From NCBI GenBank assembly GCA_047971485.1, contig JBKDZR010000030.1, positions 1-55,878 of the forward strand: DNA of 55,878 nucleotides, given 5' to 3'. The stretch comes from JBKDZR01 sp047971485. Its GTDB lineage: Bacteria > Pseudomonadota > Alphaproteobacteria > Rhodobacterales > Rhodobacteraceae. Below the pieces are notes generated by a model that had not been told where the DNA came from, did no database searches, and saw nothing but the letters and a program-made list of their open reading frames with translations. The position numbers and the translations under genes were made by a program. The number at the start of each line of letters is the position of its first letter. Positions within the stretch are counted from its first letter, which is position 1. This document shows, piece by piece, positions 44,226-52,954 of the stretch.

Positions 44226-44797
44226 CTAACAGGCTGCTGAAAAGCCTTGCCCCGATCCATTTTAACGGTGCAACGGGAAAACTGTTCCTCATTGCCCGGC
44301 ACCCACCTTGGCGTGGGCGACCAGCCCGGGCTTCGCCCGATTTTCCCACAGGGAGGGCGCATTAGGCGGCTTTGCGGACAAAGCGGTCGTTCATCCCCTC
44401 GGCGCGGGACAAGCCCGGAACGGGCGCCGCGCCATCACTGGGGCGGCCCACCGGTCTGGCGCTCTGCCACCGTTATCCTCACGCTTTGATGTCCCGCTAC
44501 CATGGCTGCCATAAATCGCGCCGTTCATAGGGTAGATGCGCCAGCCCCCGCTCCAGCGCTGGCGCGGCTGGCTCTGCTTGATCCGCAGTCAATAAGGCCT
44601 CAAAGTGGTCATTTTCCAAGGTCATTGATATAACCCAACGGTTAGAGGGGCTTGGCAGGCATAAGGCATACCCGCCCCAGCGAACCAAAGCGCCCACCCA
44701 GGGTCGGGCGCGTCCCTCAGCGCGCGGGTCAGAAGGCCGGGCCGGAACAGTGTCCCCGTCCGGCATTGCCAGGTTTCCTTTTTCAGCAGCCTGTTAG
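44226..44797. mobile_element. 572-bp element with 18-bp terminal inverted repeats (MITE or IS remnant), containing repeat copy B
   Basis: The 18-base sequence CTAACAGGCTGCTGAAAA (44226-44243) is exactly inverted at 44780-44797. Ends of this kind occur in transposase-encoding IS elements of alphaproteobacteria, but this copy is too short and has no intact transposase. Inside it, 44365-44631 shares four blocks with the repeat at 9728-9904, including 64 identical bases. No target duplication is clear at the ends. It is best read as a non-autonomous or internally deleted element. It separates the zinc-finger gene from the iminopeptidase gene. Confidence 0.75.
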
Positions 44798-44880
44798 GTC
44801 GTGTGGATCAGCGGCAGAAAAGACCGGCTTTGGGCACCGCTTGCCTTGCGGGACTTGGGGAATACGGGGTTTCCCGCGCC

Positions 44881-45870
44881 TCAAAGCCCCAGCACCCGGC
44901 GTTGCCGCCGAAGCCGGTTCATCACCTGGACAAGCTCGGTGCTGATGCCGGGTTCGGACAGGGCATGGCCGGCGCGTGACACGAACTTGAGATCGGCCCT
45001 GGGCCAGGCCTGCGCCAGTTTCCAGGCCGAAACCGGCGGACAGATCATGTCATAGCGGCCCTGCACGATGGTCCCCGGCGTATCGTGCAACAGCGGCATC
45101 CGCGACAGGATATGATCATCGCTGTCGAGAAACCCGCCATGGGTGAAATAGTGGTTTTCCAGCCGGGCAAAGGCGCGGGCATAGTCTGCCGGGCTTTCAC
45201 CGGTGACGCCATTGGCCTCAAAGGAGGCAAGCGCATTTTCCCAGGCCGCCCAGGCACGGGCAAAGCGGGTTTCGATCACCTTGTCACCGGAAAACAACCG
45301 CCGGTGATAGGCCCCGATCAGATCGCCCTGTTCCTCTTCGGGGATCAGCCGGGTGAACTTGCCCCAGAGATCGGGCCAGAATTGCCCCGCCCCGCCATTG
45401 TAGAACCAGTCCAGTTCCCGCTGCGTCATCAGGAACACCCCGCGCAGCACCAGATAGGCCGCACGTTTGGTATGGGTCTGGGCATAGAGCAACGACAGCG
45501 TCGCTCCCCAACTGCCGCCAAAGACGATCCAGCGGCCGATATCCAGCGCATTGCGGATCTTTTCGATATCCGCGACCAGATCCCAGGTGGTGTTGTGCTC
45601 GATCGAGGCATGGGGCCGCGACCGGCCGCAGCCACGCTGATCGAACAGGATGACGCGGTACACATCGGGGTCGAAATAGCGTCGCATCGCCGGGCTGCAC
45701 CCGCCCCCAGGGCCGCCATGCAAGACAACGACGGGAATGCCATCGGGCTGACCGCATTGTTCCACATAAAGCCGGTGTCCGTCGCCCACCTCCAGCATTC
45801 GCTGGTCGAAGGGGTCGACGGCCGGGTAAAGGATGTGCGATCCGGTTTTATGACCTGCGAATTGCTCCAT
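44881..45870 (-). CDS. pip: Proline iminopeptidase
   Basis: A 329-residue alpha/beta hydrolase of peptidase family S33. The oxyanion region HGGPGGGCSP (from residue 51), nucleophile elbow GGSWGATLSL with Ser120 and DQRGCGRS are diagnostic of prolyl aminopeptidases, which remove N-terminal proline from peptides. A late GRYDMICPP and RAGHALSEPG supply Asp and His. I chose the ATG at 45870 (MEQFAGHKT); the open frame extends to 46038 into the divergent ubiG gene without family similarity. It is divergent from ubiG by 63 bases. Confidence 0.93.
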   Translation of the reverse strand: MEQFAGHKTGSHILYPAVDPFDQRMLEVGDGHRLYVEQCGQPDGIPVVVLHGGPGGGCSPAMRRYFDPDVYRVILFDQRGCGRSRPHASIEHNTTWDLVADIEKIRNALDIGRWIVFGGSWGATLSLLYAQTHTKRAAYLVLRGVFLMTQRELDWFYNGGAGQFWPDLWGKFTRLIPEEEQGDLIGAYHRRLFSGDKVIETRFARAWAAWENALASFEANGVTGESPADYARAFARLENHYFTHGGFLDSDDHILSRMPLLHDTPGTIVQGRYDMICPPVSAWKLAQAWPRADLKFVSRAGHALSEPGISTELVQVMNRLRRQRRVLGL

Positions 45871-45933
45871 GACCGGATTATATAACGCGTGGAGCGGGCG
45901 GACCATATCCGGCGTTGCAGAAAAGGAAAGACG

Positions 45934-46683
45934 ATGACCGACGAGGCGCAGGGCACGGTGGATCCGGCCGAAGTGGCCAAGTTCGAGGCGATGGCCGCCG
46001 AATGGTGGGATCCCGAGGGCAAATTCAAGCCGCTGCACATGCTCAACCCCTGCCGGCTGGACTATATCACCAGCCAGATCGCGGCGGAATTCGGCTGCGA
46101 TCTGAAGCGGCCAACACCCTTTGCCGGGCTCAGGGTGCTGGATATCGGCTGTGGCGGAGGGCTGTTATCGGAACCCATGGCCCGGTTGGGGGCCGATGTG
46201 GTGGGTGCCGATGCCGCCGGGGGCAACCTGCCGGTGGCCCGCATTCATGCCGAGCAATCCAGCCTGCGCATCGACTATCGCCATACCACGGCCGAGGCGC
46301 TGGCCGACACCGGCGCGGTCTTTGACGTGGTTCTGAACATGGAGGTGATCGAACATGTCGCTGATCCGCCCAGCTTTCTCGCGGCGTGCCAAAGCCTGCT
46401 GCGCCCTGGCGGGTTGATGATCACCTCGACAATCAACCGCAATCCGCAAAGCTTTGCCATGGCCATCCTCGGCGCCGAATACGTGATGCGCTGGCTGCCC
46501 CCGGGCACCCATGACTGGCGGAAGTTCATCACCCCGGACGAATTGACACGGCTGTTGACGGCGGCCGGTCTGCGGGTGGTGGATCGCAAGGGCTTTGCCT
46601 TCAATCCGCTCAGCTGGGACTGGTCGATCTCGGCCCGAAACCTGTCGGTGAATTACGCGGCGACCTCGGTCAAGCCCGGCTAG
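45934..46683 (+). CDS. ubiG: Ubiquinone biosynthesis O-methyltransferase
   Basis: A 249-residue SAM methyltransferase with the UbiG hallmark EVAKFEAMAAEWWDPEGKFK and LHMLNPCRLDYI near the N-terminus, SAM motif I VLDIGCGGGLLSEPMA and the TSTINRNPQSF segment. It performs both O-methylations of ubiquinone synthesis at the membrane. AAAGGAAAG before the ATG at 45934 sets the start. It is convergent with the nitrilase-family gene, sharing a hairpin terminator. Stop codon TAG. Confidence 0.96.
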   Translation: MTDEAQGTVDPAEVAKFEAMAAEWWDPEGKFKPLHMLNPCRLDYITSQIAAEFGCDLKRPTPFAGLRVLDIGCGGGLLSEPMARLGADVVGADAAGGNLPVARIHAEQSSLRIDYRHTTAEALADTGAVFDVVLNMEVIEHVADPPSFLAACQSLLRPGGLMITSTINRNPQSFAMAILGAEYVMRWLPPGTHDWRKFITPDELTRLLTAAGLRVVDRKGFAFNPLSWDWSISARNLSVNYAATSVKPG

Positions 46684-46706
46684 CCTGCGGCCCGATCCCG
46701 GGTCCG

Positions 46707-46725
46707 GGGGCCCATTCAGGGCCCC
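46707..46725. terminator. Hairpin between convergent ubiG and nitrilase-family genes
   Basis: GGGGCCC (46707-46713) pairs with GGGCCCC (46719-46725) around ATTCA. An A-run follows on the right. It overlaps the stop codon of the nitrilase-family gene (46716-46718) and probably ends both transcripts. Confidence 0.45.
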
Positions 46726-47546
46726 GAAAACTCCCTGTCATTGTGGATCGCGGGCACCCGCCGACGGGCATGTGCCACCTCGGCGCGGTCGATATCGACC
46801 AGAACCACCCCCGGATCGGTCCCGCCATCGGCCAACACCTCGCCCCAGGGCGCGATGGCCAGACTGTGGCCATAGGTGGCCCGTGGTCGCCCGGCCGACA
46901 CCGGATGCTGCCCCGTCTGGGCCGGGGCCAGCACGTAACACCCGGTCTCGATCCCCCGGGCCCGCAGCAGAACCTCCCAATGGGCCCTGCCGGTTTCCGG
47001 GGAAAATGCTGCCGGCTGGGTCAGGATCTCGGCGCCGGCCTTGGCCAGACGCCGGTGCAACTGGGCAAAGCGCAGGTCATAGCAGATGCCCAACCCCAGC
47101 ACCCCAAACGGGGTCTGCGCCACAACCGCGCGATCCCCGGGCCGGTAACCTTCCGATTCACGGTAGCTTTCCGTTTCCGAGATATCGACATCGAACATGT
47201 GGATCTTGTCATAGCGCGCCGCGACTTGCCCATCCGGCGCAATCACGAAGGACCGGTTTGCAAAACGCCCGTCCCCGCCCTCGACCTTCAGGCCCAGCGA
47301 TCCGATCAGCATCCAGATTCCATGGTGCGCCGCCCGCGCCCGCAAACCGGCCAGGACCGGATCCTTGCCCTCGGTGGTCAATACGGCGGTCTGATGGCTG
47401 CGGCTGCCGGAGACACAGTTCGTCACCTCCGGCGTCAACACAAAGCCCGCGCCCCCCGCCACCGCCTGATCGACGAAATCGACCGCCATCTCCAGGTTTT
47501 CCCCCGGCTGGTCGGTGCTGGTCATCTGGATCAGGCCACAACGCAT
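46716..47546 (-). CDS. Carbon-nitrogen hydrolase (nitrilase superfamily, omega-amidase/Nit-like)
   Basis: A 276-residue hydrolase with the complete Glu-Lys-Cys triad of the nitrilase superfamily: Glu40 in LTPEVTN, Lys114 in RYDKIHMFD and Cys155 in GICYDLRFAQ. Its close relation to Nit1/omega-amidase proteins suggests repair of deaminated glutathione or hydrolysis of 2-oxo-acid amides. It starts 5 bases after the glutaredoxin stop, and the pair forms an operon common in Rhodobacteraceae; a redox/glutathione link between the two is therefore plausible. Confidence 0.92.
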   Translation of the reverse strand: MRCGLIQMTSTDQPGENLEMAVDFVDQAVAGGAGFVLTPEVTNCVSGSRSHQTAVLTTEGKDPVLAGLRARAAHHGIWMLIGSLGLKVEGGDGRFANRSFVIAPDGQVAARYDKIHMFDVDISETESYRESEGYRPGDRAVVAQTPFGVLGLGICYDLRFAQLHRRLAKAGAEILTQPAAFSPETGRAHWEVLLRARGIETGCYVLAPAQTGQHPVSAGRPRATYGHSLAIAPWGEVLADGGTDPGVVLVDIDRAEVAHARRRVPAIHNDREFSGP

Positions 47547-47551
47547 CCGCC

Positions 47552-47809
47552 CTACCCCGCCAGCAGGGGATCAAGCCGCCCCGCCCGATCCAGCGCGAAC
47601 AGATCGTCGCAGCCCCCGACATGGGTATCGCCAATGAAAATCTGCGGCACGGTGCGCCCGCCCTTGGCGCGCTTCGTCATCTCGGCGCGGCGCTCCGGCT
47701 GGCGGGCCAGATCGATCTCGGCAAAGGCGACACCCTTTTGGGTCAACAGACGCTTGGCGGCGTGGCAGTATCCACAAAGCGGTGTGGTGTAAATCTCAAC
47801 GGGTTTCAT
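47552..47809 (-). CDS. grxC: Glutaredoxin 3
   Basis: An 85-residue dithiol glutaredoxin. The active site is CGYC (Cys12, Cys15) in place of the usual CPYC. The cis-Pro loop TVPQIFIG and the C-terminal GGCDDLFALDRAG that binds glutathione are present. It reduces protein disulfides and mixed disulfides with glutathione. It is upstream of the nitrilase-family gene in the same operon. The 239 bases between it and the LysR gene hold no supported feature. Stop codon TAG. Confidence 0.95.
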   Translation of the reverse strand: MKPVEIYTTPLCGYCHAAKRLLTQKGVAFAEIDLARQPERRAEMTKRAKGGRTVPQIFIGDTHVGGCDDLFALDRAGRLDPLLAG

Positions 47810-48048
47810 CGCAGGACCCTTCTTTCGTTTCCCCTACTAAACCATGTTCCCGGGAAATGAATACCGGTTTTGTGCTTGGCGAACAGGCGGCATCAAACCT
47901 TCGGCCGGGTCGCGTGAAGCAAGGGGGATCGGTGCGCAATCAGCAGCGTCTTCCGTGCCTTTGCCGGACACAAAGGCCGCCAGCACAAGGGATGCAACAC
48001 GAAGCGCCCCTTCACGGCAGGACGAGACATCCCCACACAGCCCTGAGA

Positions 48049-48951
48049 TCACGGGTTCGGATCCCCGCAGCGTGTCGCGAGGAAATCGACGAAGGCGCGG
48101 ATCCGGGGCGACAGCAACCGGCGACTGGGATAGACCACCGACAGCGCAGCGGCAGCGATGTCGAAGCTCACATGGGGGCAAACGCGCACCAGGCTGCCCT
48201 CGGCGATCTGCTGGCGGCAATAGCGCATCGGCAGCACCGACAGCCCCGCCCCGTTGACCACCGCGTTACGCACCACCAGCGGATCGTTGACATGGGCCAC
48301 CCCGCGCGCGAGGTCCAGATGCGTCGCCTGCTGCCCCACATGGACCGGCATCCGCGCCTGTCCATAGCGGGTCTCGCAAATCATCACATGGCGGCGGATC
48401 TCATCAAGGCTGTCCCCCGGCGGGTGCGCGGCGATATAGTCAGGGCTGGCCACCCAGATCAGCGGACCGGCGGCGATCACACGCGACACCTGATCCGAAT
48501 CCTGCTGAGGCCCAACCACCACGGCCAGATCGACCTGATCACGCAGCAGATCCAGCCCATAACTGGTCACCACAAGTTCAAGCTCGATCCTGGGAAAAGC
48601 GCGGTGAAACAGGGCCAGGTTGGGGGCGACGATTTCCTGGGCAAAGGCCGGCGGCAAGGCCACACTCAGCCGGCCCGAGGGGGCCGCGCTGAGACCGGCG
48701 GCAGTGGCATCGGCATCGCGCACCTGTTCAAGGATCAGTTGCGCCTTGCGGTAAAAGGTTTCCCCTTCGGCCGTCACCCGCAAATTGCGCGAGTTGCGAT
48801 CCAAAAGCCGCAGCCCCAGCCCTTTCTCCAGCCGGGTAATCGCCGCGCTGACCGTCGATTTCGGGCGCCCCAGGGCCTCGGCGGCGGCGGTGATCCCGTT
48901 ACGCTCGACCACCGCAACGAAAACGGGCACATCGTCGATCTTCCATTTCAT
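48049..48951 (-). CDS. LysR-family transcriptional regulator
   Basis: A 300-residue LysR regulator: N-terminal winged HTH (FVAVVERNGITAAAEALGRPKSTVSAAITRLEKG-type helix pair, residues about 10-45) and a C-terminal effector-binding domain (about 90-295). It is divergent from the gallate dioxygenase gene across 163 bases and is its likely activator, responding to an aromatic acid, as is usual for LysR proteins next to ring-cleavage genes. The start at 48951 (MKWKIDDVPV) is the only sensible one. Confidence 0.92.
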   Translation of the reverse strand: MKWKIDDVPVFVAVVERNGITAAAEALGRPKSTVSAAITRLEKGLGLRLLDRNSRNLRVTAEGETFYRKAQLILEQVRDADATAAGLSAAPSGRLSVALPPAFAQEIVAPNLALFHRAFPRIELELVVTSYGLDLLRDQVDLAVVVGPQQDSDQVSRVIAAGPLIWVASPDYIAAHPPGDSLDEIRRHVMICETRYGQARMPVHVGQQATHLDLARGVAHVNDPLVVRNAVVNGAGLSVLPMRYCRQQIAEGSLVRVCPHVSFDIAAAALSVVYPSRRLLSPRIRAFVDFLATRCGDPNP

Positions 48952-48990
48952 CCGCCCCTCCTGGCGTTCAGAAATCCGAACACTGTATTC

Positions 48991-49006
48991 ATAACACCCA
49001 TGTTGT
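48991..49006. promoter_or_regulatory. Candidate LysR box between lysR and the dioxygenase gene
   Basis: ATAACACCCATGTTGT is an imperfect palindrome of the T-N11-A type (ATAAC-N6-GTTGT). It lies in the divergent promoter region 40 bases from the LysR start. The match is weak. Confidence 0.3.
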
Positions 49007-49114
49007 TCTGCAATTCAAGGCATCCTAGCCTGCGCCGACACCGGAATATCGTCTTCACGCACAAGGCGGCGTTCCGCGACATCTGGGCATCACCATCACA
49101 AAGGGAGAGACATC

Positions 49115-50395
49115 ATGGCGCGCATTGTCGGGGGCATCGGGGCCTCACATTCACCGACCATCGGGTTTGCCAAGGACACCCACAAGGAAAACGATCCCGC
49201 CTGGGCCCCGATCTTCGAGGGCTTCGGCAAGGTTCGCAACTGGGTGAACGAACAGAAGATCGACGTACTGTTTTTGATCTACAACGATCACGTCACCTCG
49301 TTCTACTTCGATCACTACCCGTTCTTCTCCATGGGGATCGATGACGAATACGTGCCGGCCGATGAAGGCGGCGGGCCGCGCAACGTGCCCCCGGCCAAGG
49401 GGCATCTGGGCCTCAGCCAGCACATCGCCACGGCCCTGACCGCCGATGAATTCGACATGTCCTTTTTCCAGGGCAAACCCGTCGATCACGGGTTCCTGTC
49501 ACCCCTGTCGATGATGGGCGATGAGAACGGCCCATGGCAGGGCCGGGTCGTGCCACTGCATTGCGGGCTGCTGCAACTGCCGATCCCTTCGCCGAAACGC
49601 ATGTGGAAGCTGGGCAAGTCCCTGCGCAAGGCGATCGAAAGCTATCCCGAGGATCTGAACGTCGCGATCATGGCCACCGGCGGTCTGAGCCATCAGGTCC
49701 ATGGCGAACGCGCGGGATTCATCAATGAGGATTGGGACCAGGAATTCCTGAACCTGCTGGAGAAAAACCCCCAGCAGCTGGTCGACATGCGGCTTGCCGA
49801 ATATGTCGTCAAGGGCGGCATGGAAGGCGCCGAGGTCATCATGTGGCTGATCATGCGCGGCGCCCTGTCTGATGACGTCAAGCTGATCCACAAGCACACC
49901 TATGCGCCCTCGGTCACCAATATCGCCACGCTGATCTTCGAGGATCAGGGCGGGGAACCCGATCCCAAGGAGATTGCGGCCTATCGCGAACACATGGGCT
50001 ATCATCTGGCCGGCGCCGAGATGGTCGAAGGCACCTATCCCTTCACCCAGGCCCGCAGCCACGAAAATTACCGCCTGAACAGTTTCCTGCACGATCTGAT
50101 CATCCCGGCCCATCGGGAACGCTTCAAGACGGATTTCGACGGGCTGGCGGCCGAACGCGGGCTCAGCGCGGAAGAGATCGACCTGATCAAGAACCGCAAG
50201 TGGATCGAGATGATCCGCCGGGGTGTCAGCTTCTTCATGCTGGAAAAAATGGCGGCTGTGGTCGGCGTGTCCAACCCGGAAATCTATGCGGCCTTCCGGG
50301 GCGAAACGCTGGAACAGTTCTTGGCCACGCGTAAGGTGCCCATCACCTATTCGGTGGCCGGTGGCGACAAGGCCGCCGAGATGGACAAGGCCTGA
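49115..50395 (+). CDS. Gallate dioxygenase (LigAB-type class III extradiol dioxygenase)
   Basis: A 426-residue single-chain enzyme joining a LigB-type catalytic domain (1-285) and a LigA-type domain (about 305-405), the layout of gallate dioxygenases DesB/GalA. Iron ligands His12 (GASHSPT), His59 (YNDHVTSF) and a Glu near 240 (GGMEGAEVIMW) are present, as are catalytic His124 (DHGFLSP) and His193 (LSHQVHG). It opens gallate (or protocatechuate) between C4 and C5 to 4-oxalomesaconate-type products. The next pathway steps (hydratase, aldolase) are not adjacent, although an RraA-type protein lies at 24029. GGAGAG precedes the ATG. The divergent LysR gene is its probable regulator. Confidence 0.88.
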   Translation: MARIVGGIGASHSPTIGFAKDTHKENDPAWAPIFEGFGKVRNWVNEQKIDVLFLIYNDHVTSFYFDHYPFFSMGIDDEYVPADEGGGPRNVPPAKGHLGLSQHIATALTADEFDMSFFQGKPVDHGFLSPLSMMGDENGPWQGRVVPLHCGLLQLPIPSPKRMWKLGKSLRKAIESYPEDLNVAIMATGGLSHQVHGERAGFINEDWDQEFLNLLEKNPQQLVDMRLAEYVVKGGMEGAEVIMWLIMRGALSDDVKLIHKHTYAPSVTNIATLIFEDQGGEPDPKEIAAYREHMGYHLAGAEMVEGTYPFTQARSHENYRLNSFLHDLIIPAHRERFKTDFDGLAAERGLSAEEIDLIKNRKWIEMIRRGVSFFMLEKMAAVVGVSNPEIYAAFRGETLEQFLATRKVPITYSVAGGDKAAEMDKA

Positions 50396-50404
50396 GGCCC
50401 ACAA

Positions 50405-50438
50405 GCCGGTGGGCCCCCGCGAACAGCGGCCCACCGGC
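50405..50438 (+). terminator. Stem-loop after the gallate dioxygenase gene
   Basis: GCCGGTGGGCC (50405-50415) and GGCCCACCGGC (50428-50438) form a perfect 11-bp stem with a 12-base loop, 10 bases after the stop codon. There is no T-run. It most likely terminates or stabilises the transcript. Confidence 0.55.
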
Positions 50439-50889
50439 ACCCCCTGAGCGATATCCACAGTCCATGGCGGGCTGATTCCGGCATAACGGCGCCGGATCCC
50501 CTTGACGCACAGACCGCCCGGCACCCGCCCGGCGTTTGAAGGACGCCACACGCGCATGGCCCAAACAGGTGGTCGTGGCGCAAACCGCAACTGTCGGACC
50601 AAGGCATTCCACCCGAAATTGAGCATCGGCTTTGGGGGCCTCGCACAGGCGCTATCAATGGGGTACAGCGTGTCGCGTGAAGGCCGTCATACACGACGGG
50701 CACTACCCCAATCCACGATCTGCCAAGGTTGTGAGTTGCAGCTTCGGCCACAATTCCTATAGCGTTTCCGGGTCATCCTGAATCCGCGGAAACATTATAA
50801 CGTTTTGATCTGGTGCCCTTCAAAACGGGAACAGCCCCCCTCGTCTGAAAGTGCCCCAAGCCGCACCGCGCATCGCAACCGGAGGTTCC
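50439..50889. other. 451-bp region without a gene
   Basis: Between the dioxygenase hairpin and the lytic transglycosylase start I see no convincing coding sequence or RNA gene. Open frames here have no family features. The AT-richer part at 50755-50815 probably holds the transglycosylase promoter. GGAGG at 50881-50885 is its ribosome-binding site. Confidence 0.5.
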
Positions 50890-52932
50890 ATGGCCCGCGT
50901 CCTTCTTTCCTGTCTGGCTGCATTGACCCTGCTGGCGGCAGGACCCGCTTGTGCGCAAAATGGGTTGGCCGCCGCGCTGGAACGCGCCGGGGCGCGCGAC
51001 TGGGCCGGGGCGGCCCGGGCTGTGGCCAGCGCCCCGGCCGAAGTGCGCGCCGTGATAGAATGGCAGCGCCTGCGCCGGGGTGAGGGCAGCTTTGACGACT
51101 ATCGCACCTTTCTTGCTGCCTATCCCGACTGGCCGGGCATGGCATTGCTCAGCCGTCAGGGCGAAGCCGCGATCCCGGCCTCGGCCGATCCGGGCAGGAT
51201 CAGGGCCTATTTCTCCACCCACCCCCCCCAGACCGGCGAAGGGGCACTGCGTCTGGCCGAAGCCCTGATCCACCAGGGGGATCGCGCCGGGGCTGCGGCC
51301 GAGGCGGTCCGCGCCTGGCGCGACCTGCCCATCGATCCGGTGACCGAAAGCGTGATGCTGGCCGAATTCGGACAGGCCCTGGCCCCCCATCACATCGCCC
51401 GGATGGATCGCCTTCTGTGGGATCACCGCTTTGCCGAAGCCGCCCGCATGCGTCCACGTGTGCCCGAGGGCTGGCGGCTGCTGCATGATGCCCGCGTTTC
51501 CCTGGCCCGCGATGAAGCCGGGGTCGACACACGCATCGCCGCCGTGCCCGCCGATCTGGCCGATGATCCGGGGCTCGCCCGGGAACGCGCGGCCTGGCGG
51601 GCACGGCGCGGGCGGGTGGATGACGCGGCCACGCTGATGCTGGCGCGTTCGGCCAATCCCGCACTTTTGGGCCGGCCCGAGGCCTGGGCCAGTCGCCGTG
51701 CCGCGCTGGTCCGGCAGATGATGCGCGAGGGCAAGGACCGCCGCGCCTATCTTTTGGCCGCGCAGCACCACCTGACCAGGGGCAGCGCCTATGCCGATCT
51801 CGAATGGCTGGCCGGCTATATCGCCCTGCGCCGTCTGGATGCGCCAGGGGCTGCGCTGGATCACTTCCGGCGGTTCCGTCTGGCGGTGACCAGCCCGATC
51901 AGCCTGGGCCGCGCCGGCTATTGGGAAGGGCGCGCCCATGAGGCCATGGATCAGGTGGCCGCCGCCCGGGCCGCCTATGCCTTTGGGGCCGAATTTCAGA
52001 CCAGCTTTTACGGGCAACTGGCCGCTGAACGGGCCGGGCTGGGCATGGATCCACGCCTTGTCGGGGCCGAGGTCTTTCCCGATGCCCACACCGCCCCCTT
52101 CACAGGGTCCAGCGTCTACAAGGCCGGTCAGGCCCTGGCCGCAGCAGGCGATGCGGTGCTGGCCGCGCGTTTCTTTGCCCATCTGGCCGAGGGATTGTCC
52201 CGCACCGAGATCGGGCAGTTGACCACCCTTCTGGCACCACTTGATGCGCCCTATATCGAGCTTCAGGTAGCCAAGCGCGCGGCCTCGGCCGGGCATATGC
52301 TGCATCGGGCCTATTTTCCGCTGATGCCCATCGCCACCGACACCCGACCGGATGTGTCCCCGGAACTGGCCCTGGCCATCGCCCGGCGGGAGAGCGAGTT
52401 CAACACCCGCGTGATCAGCCCGGCCGGCGCGCGCGGGTTGATGCAGGTGATGCCCGGAACGGCGCGGGACACGGCCGCTGAACTGGGGATGGGCTATGCC
52501 CTGACCCGGCTGACCGGGGATCCCGCCTATAATGCAGCGCTTGGCACGGCCTATCTGCAAAAGCTGCGCAATGAATTTGGCGTGTCGGTCGCGCTGGTCG
52601 CCGTGGGCTATAATGCCGGTCCGGCACGGGCACGGCAGTGGCTGGCAGCCTATGGCGACCCGCGCGATCCCGGCATTGATGTCATCGACTGGATCGAGGG
52701 GCTGCCCTTTACCGAGACCCGCAACTACGTGATGCGCGTCAGCGAAAGCCTGGGGCCCTATCGCGCGCGGCTGGGCGGTAGGCCCGTGGCCCTGGCCCTG
52801 ACGCGGGACCTGACCGGCCGCGCCCCGGTGCCGGTTCCCGCACTGCTGGCGGTCCCCCGCGCGACGCCGGCCACCGACCCGATGGCCGTGCCGGTATCAG
52901 CCCGCCCCCGGCCCCGCCAGTCGGGCAGGTAA
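50890..52932 (+). CDS. Soluble lytic murein transglycosylase (Slt-type)
   Basis: A 680-residue periplasmic enzyme. A signal peptide (LLSCLAALTLLAAGPACAQ, cut after ACA near residue 23) leads into a long helical superhelix (about 30-470) and a C-terminal goose-lysozyme-like SLT domain (about 485-640). Catalytic Glu501 lies in ARRESEFNTRVISPAGARGL; MQVMPGTA and VAVGYNAGP are also diagnostic. It cleaves peptidoglycan between MurNAc and GlcNAc to give anhydro ends. GGAGG 4 bases before the ATG at 50890 fixes the start. It is convergent with the EamA gene. The Pro/Arg-rich tail is probably disordered. Confidence 0.94.
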   Translation: MARVLLSCLAALTLLAAGPACAQNGLAAALERAGARDWAGAARAVASAPAEVRAVIEWQRLRRGEGSFDDYRTFLAAYPDWPGMALLSRQGEAAIPASADPGRIRAYFSTHPPQTGEGALRLAEALIHQGDRAGAAAEAVRAWRDLPIDPVTESVMLAEFGQALAPHHIARMDRLLWDHRFAEAARMRPRVPEGWRLLHDARVSLARDEAGVDTRIAAVPADLADDPGLARERAAWRARRGRVDDAATLMLARSANPALLGRPEAWASRRAALVRQMMREGKDRRAYLLAAQHHLTRGSAYADLEWLAGYIALRRLDAPGAALDHFRRFRLAVTSPISLGRAGYWEGRAHEAMDQVAAARAAYAFGAEFQTSFYGQLAAERAGLGMDPRLVGAEVFPDAHTAPFTGSSVYKAGQALAAAGDAVLAARFFAHLAEGLSRTEIGQLTTLLAPLDAPYIELQVAKRAASAGHMLHRAYFPLMPIATDTRPDVSPELALAIARRESEFNTRVISPAGARGLMQVMPGTARDTAAELGMGYALTRLTGDPAYNAALGTAYLQKLRNEFGVSVALVAVGYNAGPARARQWLAAYGDPRDPGIDVIDWIEGLPFTETRNYVMRVSESLGPYRARLGGRPVALALTRDLTGRAPVPVPALLAVPRATPATDPMAVPVSARPRPRQSGR

Positions 52933-52954
52933 GGTTCAGATCGGTGGCGGGATC

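Noticed and set aside
47837..48220. Open frame between grxC and the LysR gene
   Set aside because: It overlaps the 3' end of the well-supported LysR gene in another frame and shows no ComF-like or other recognisable motif.
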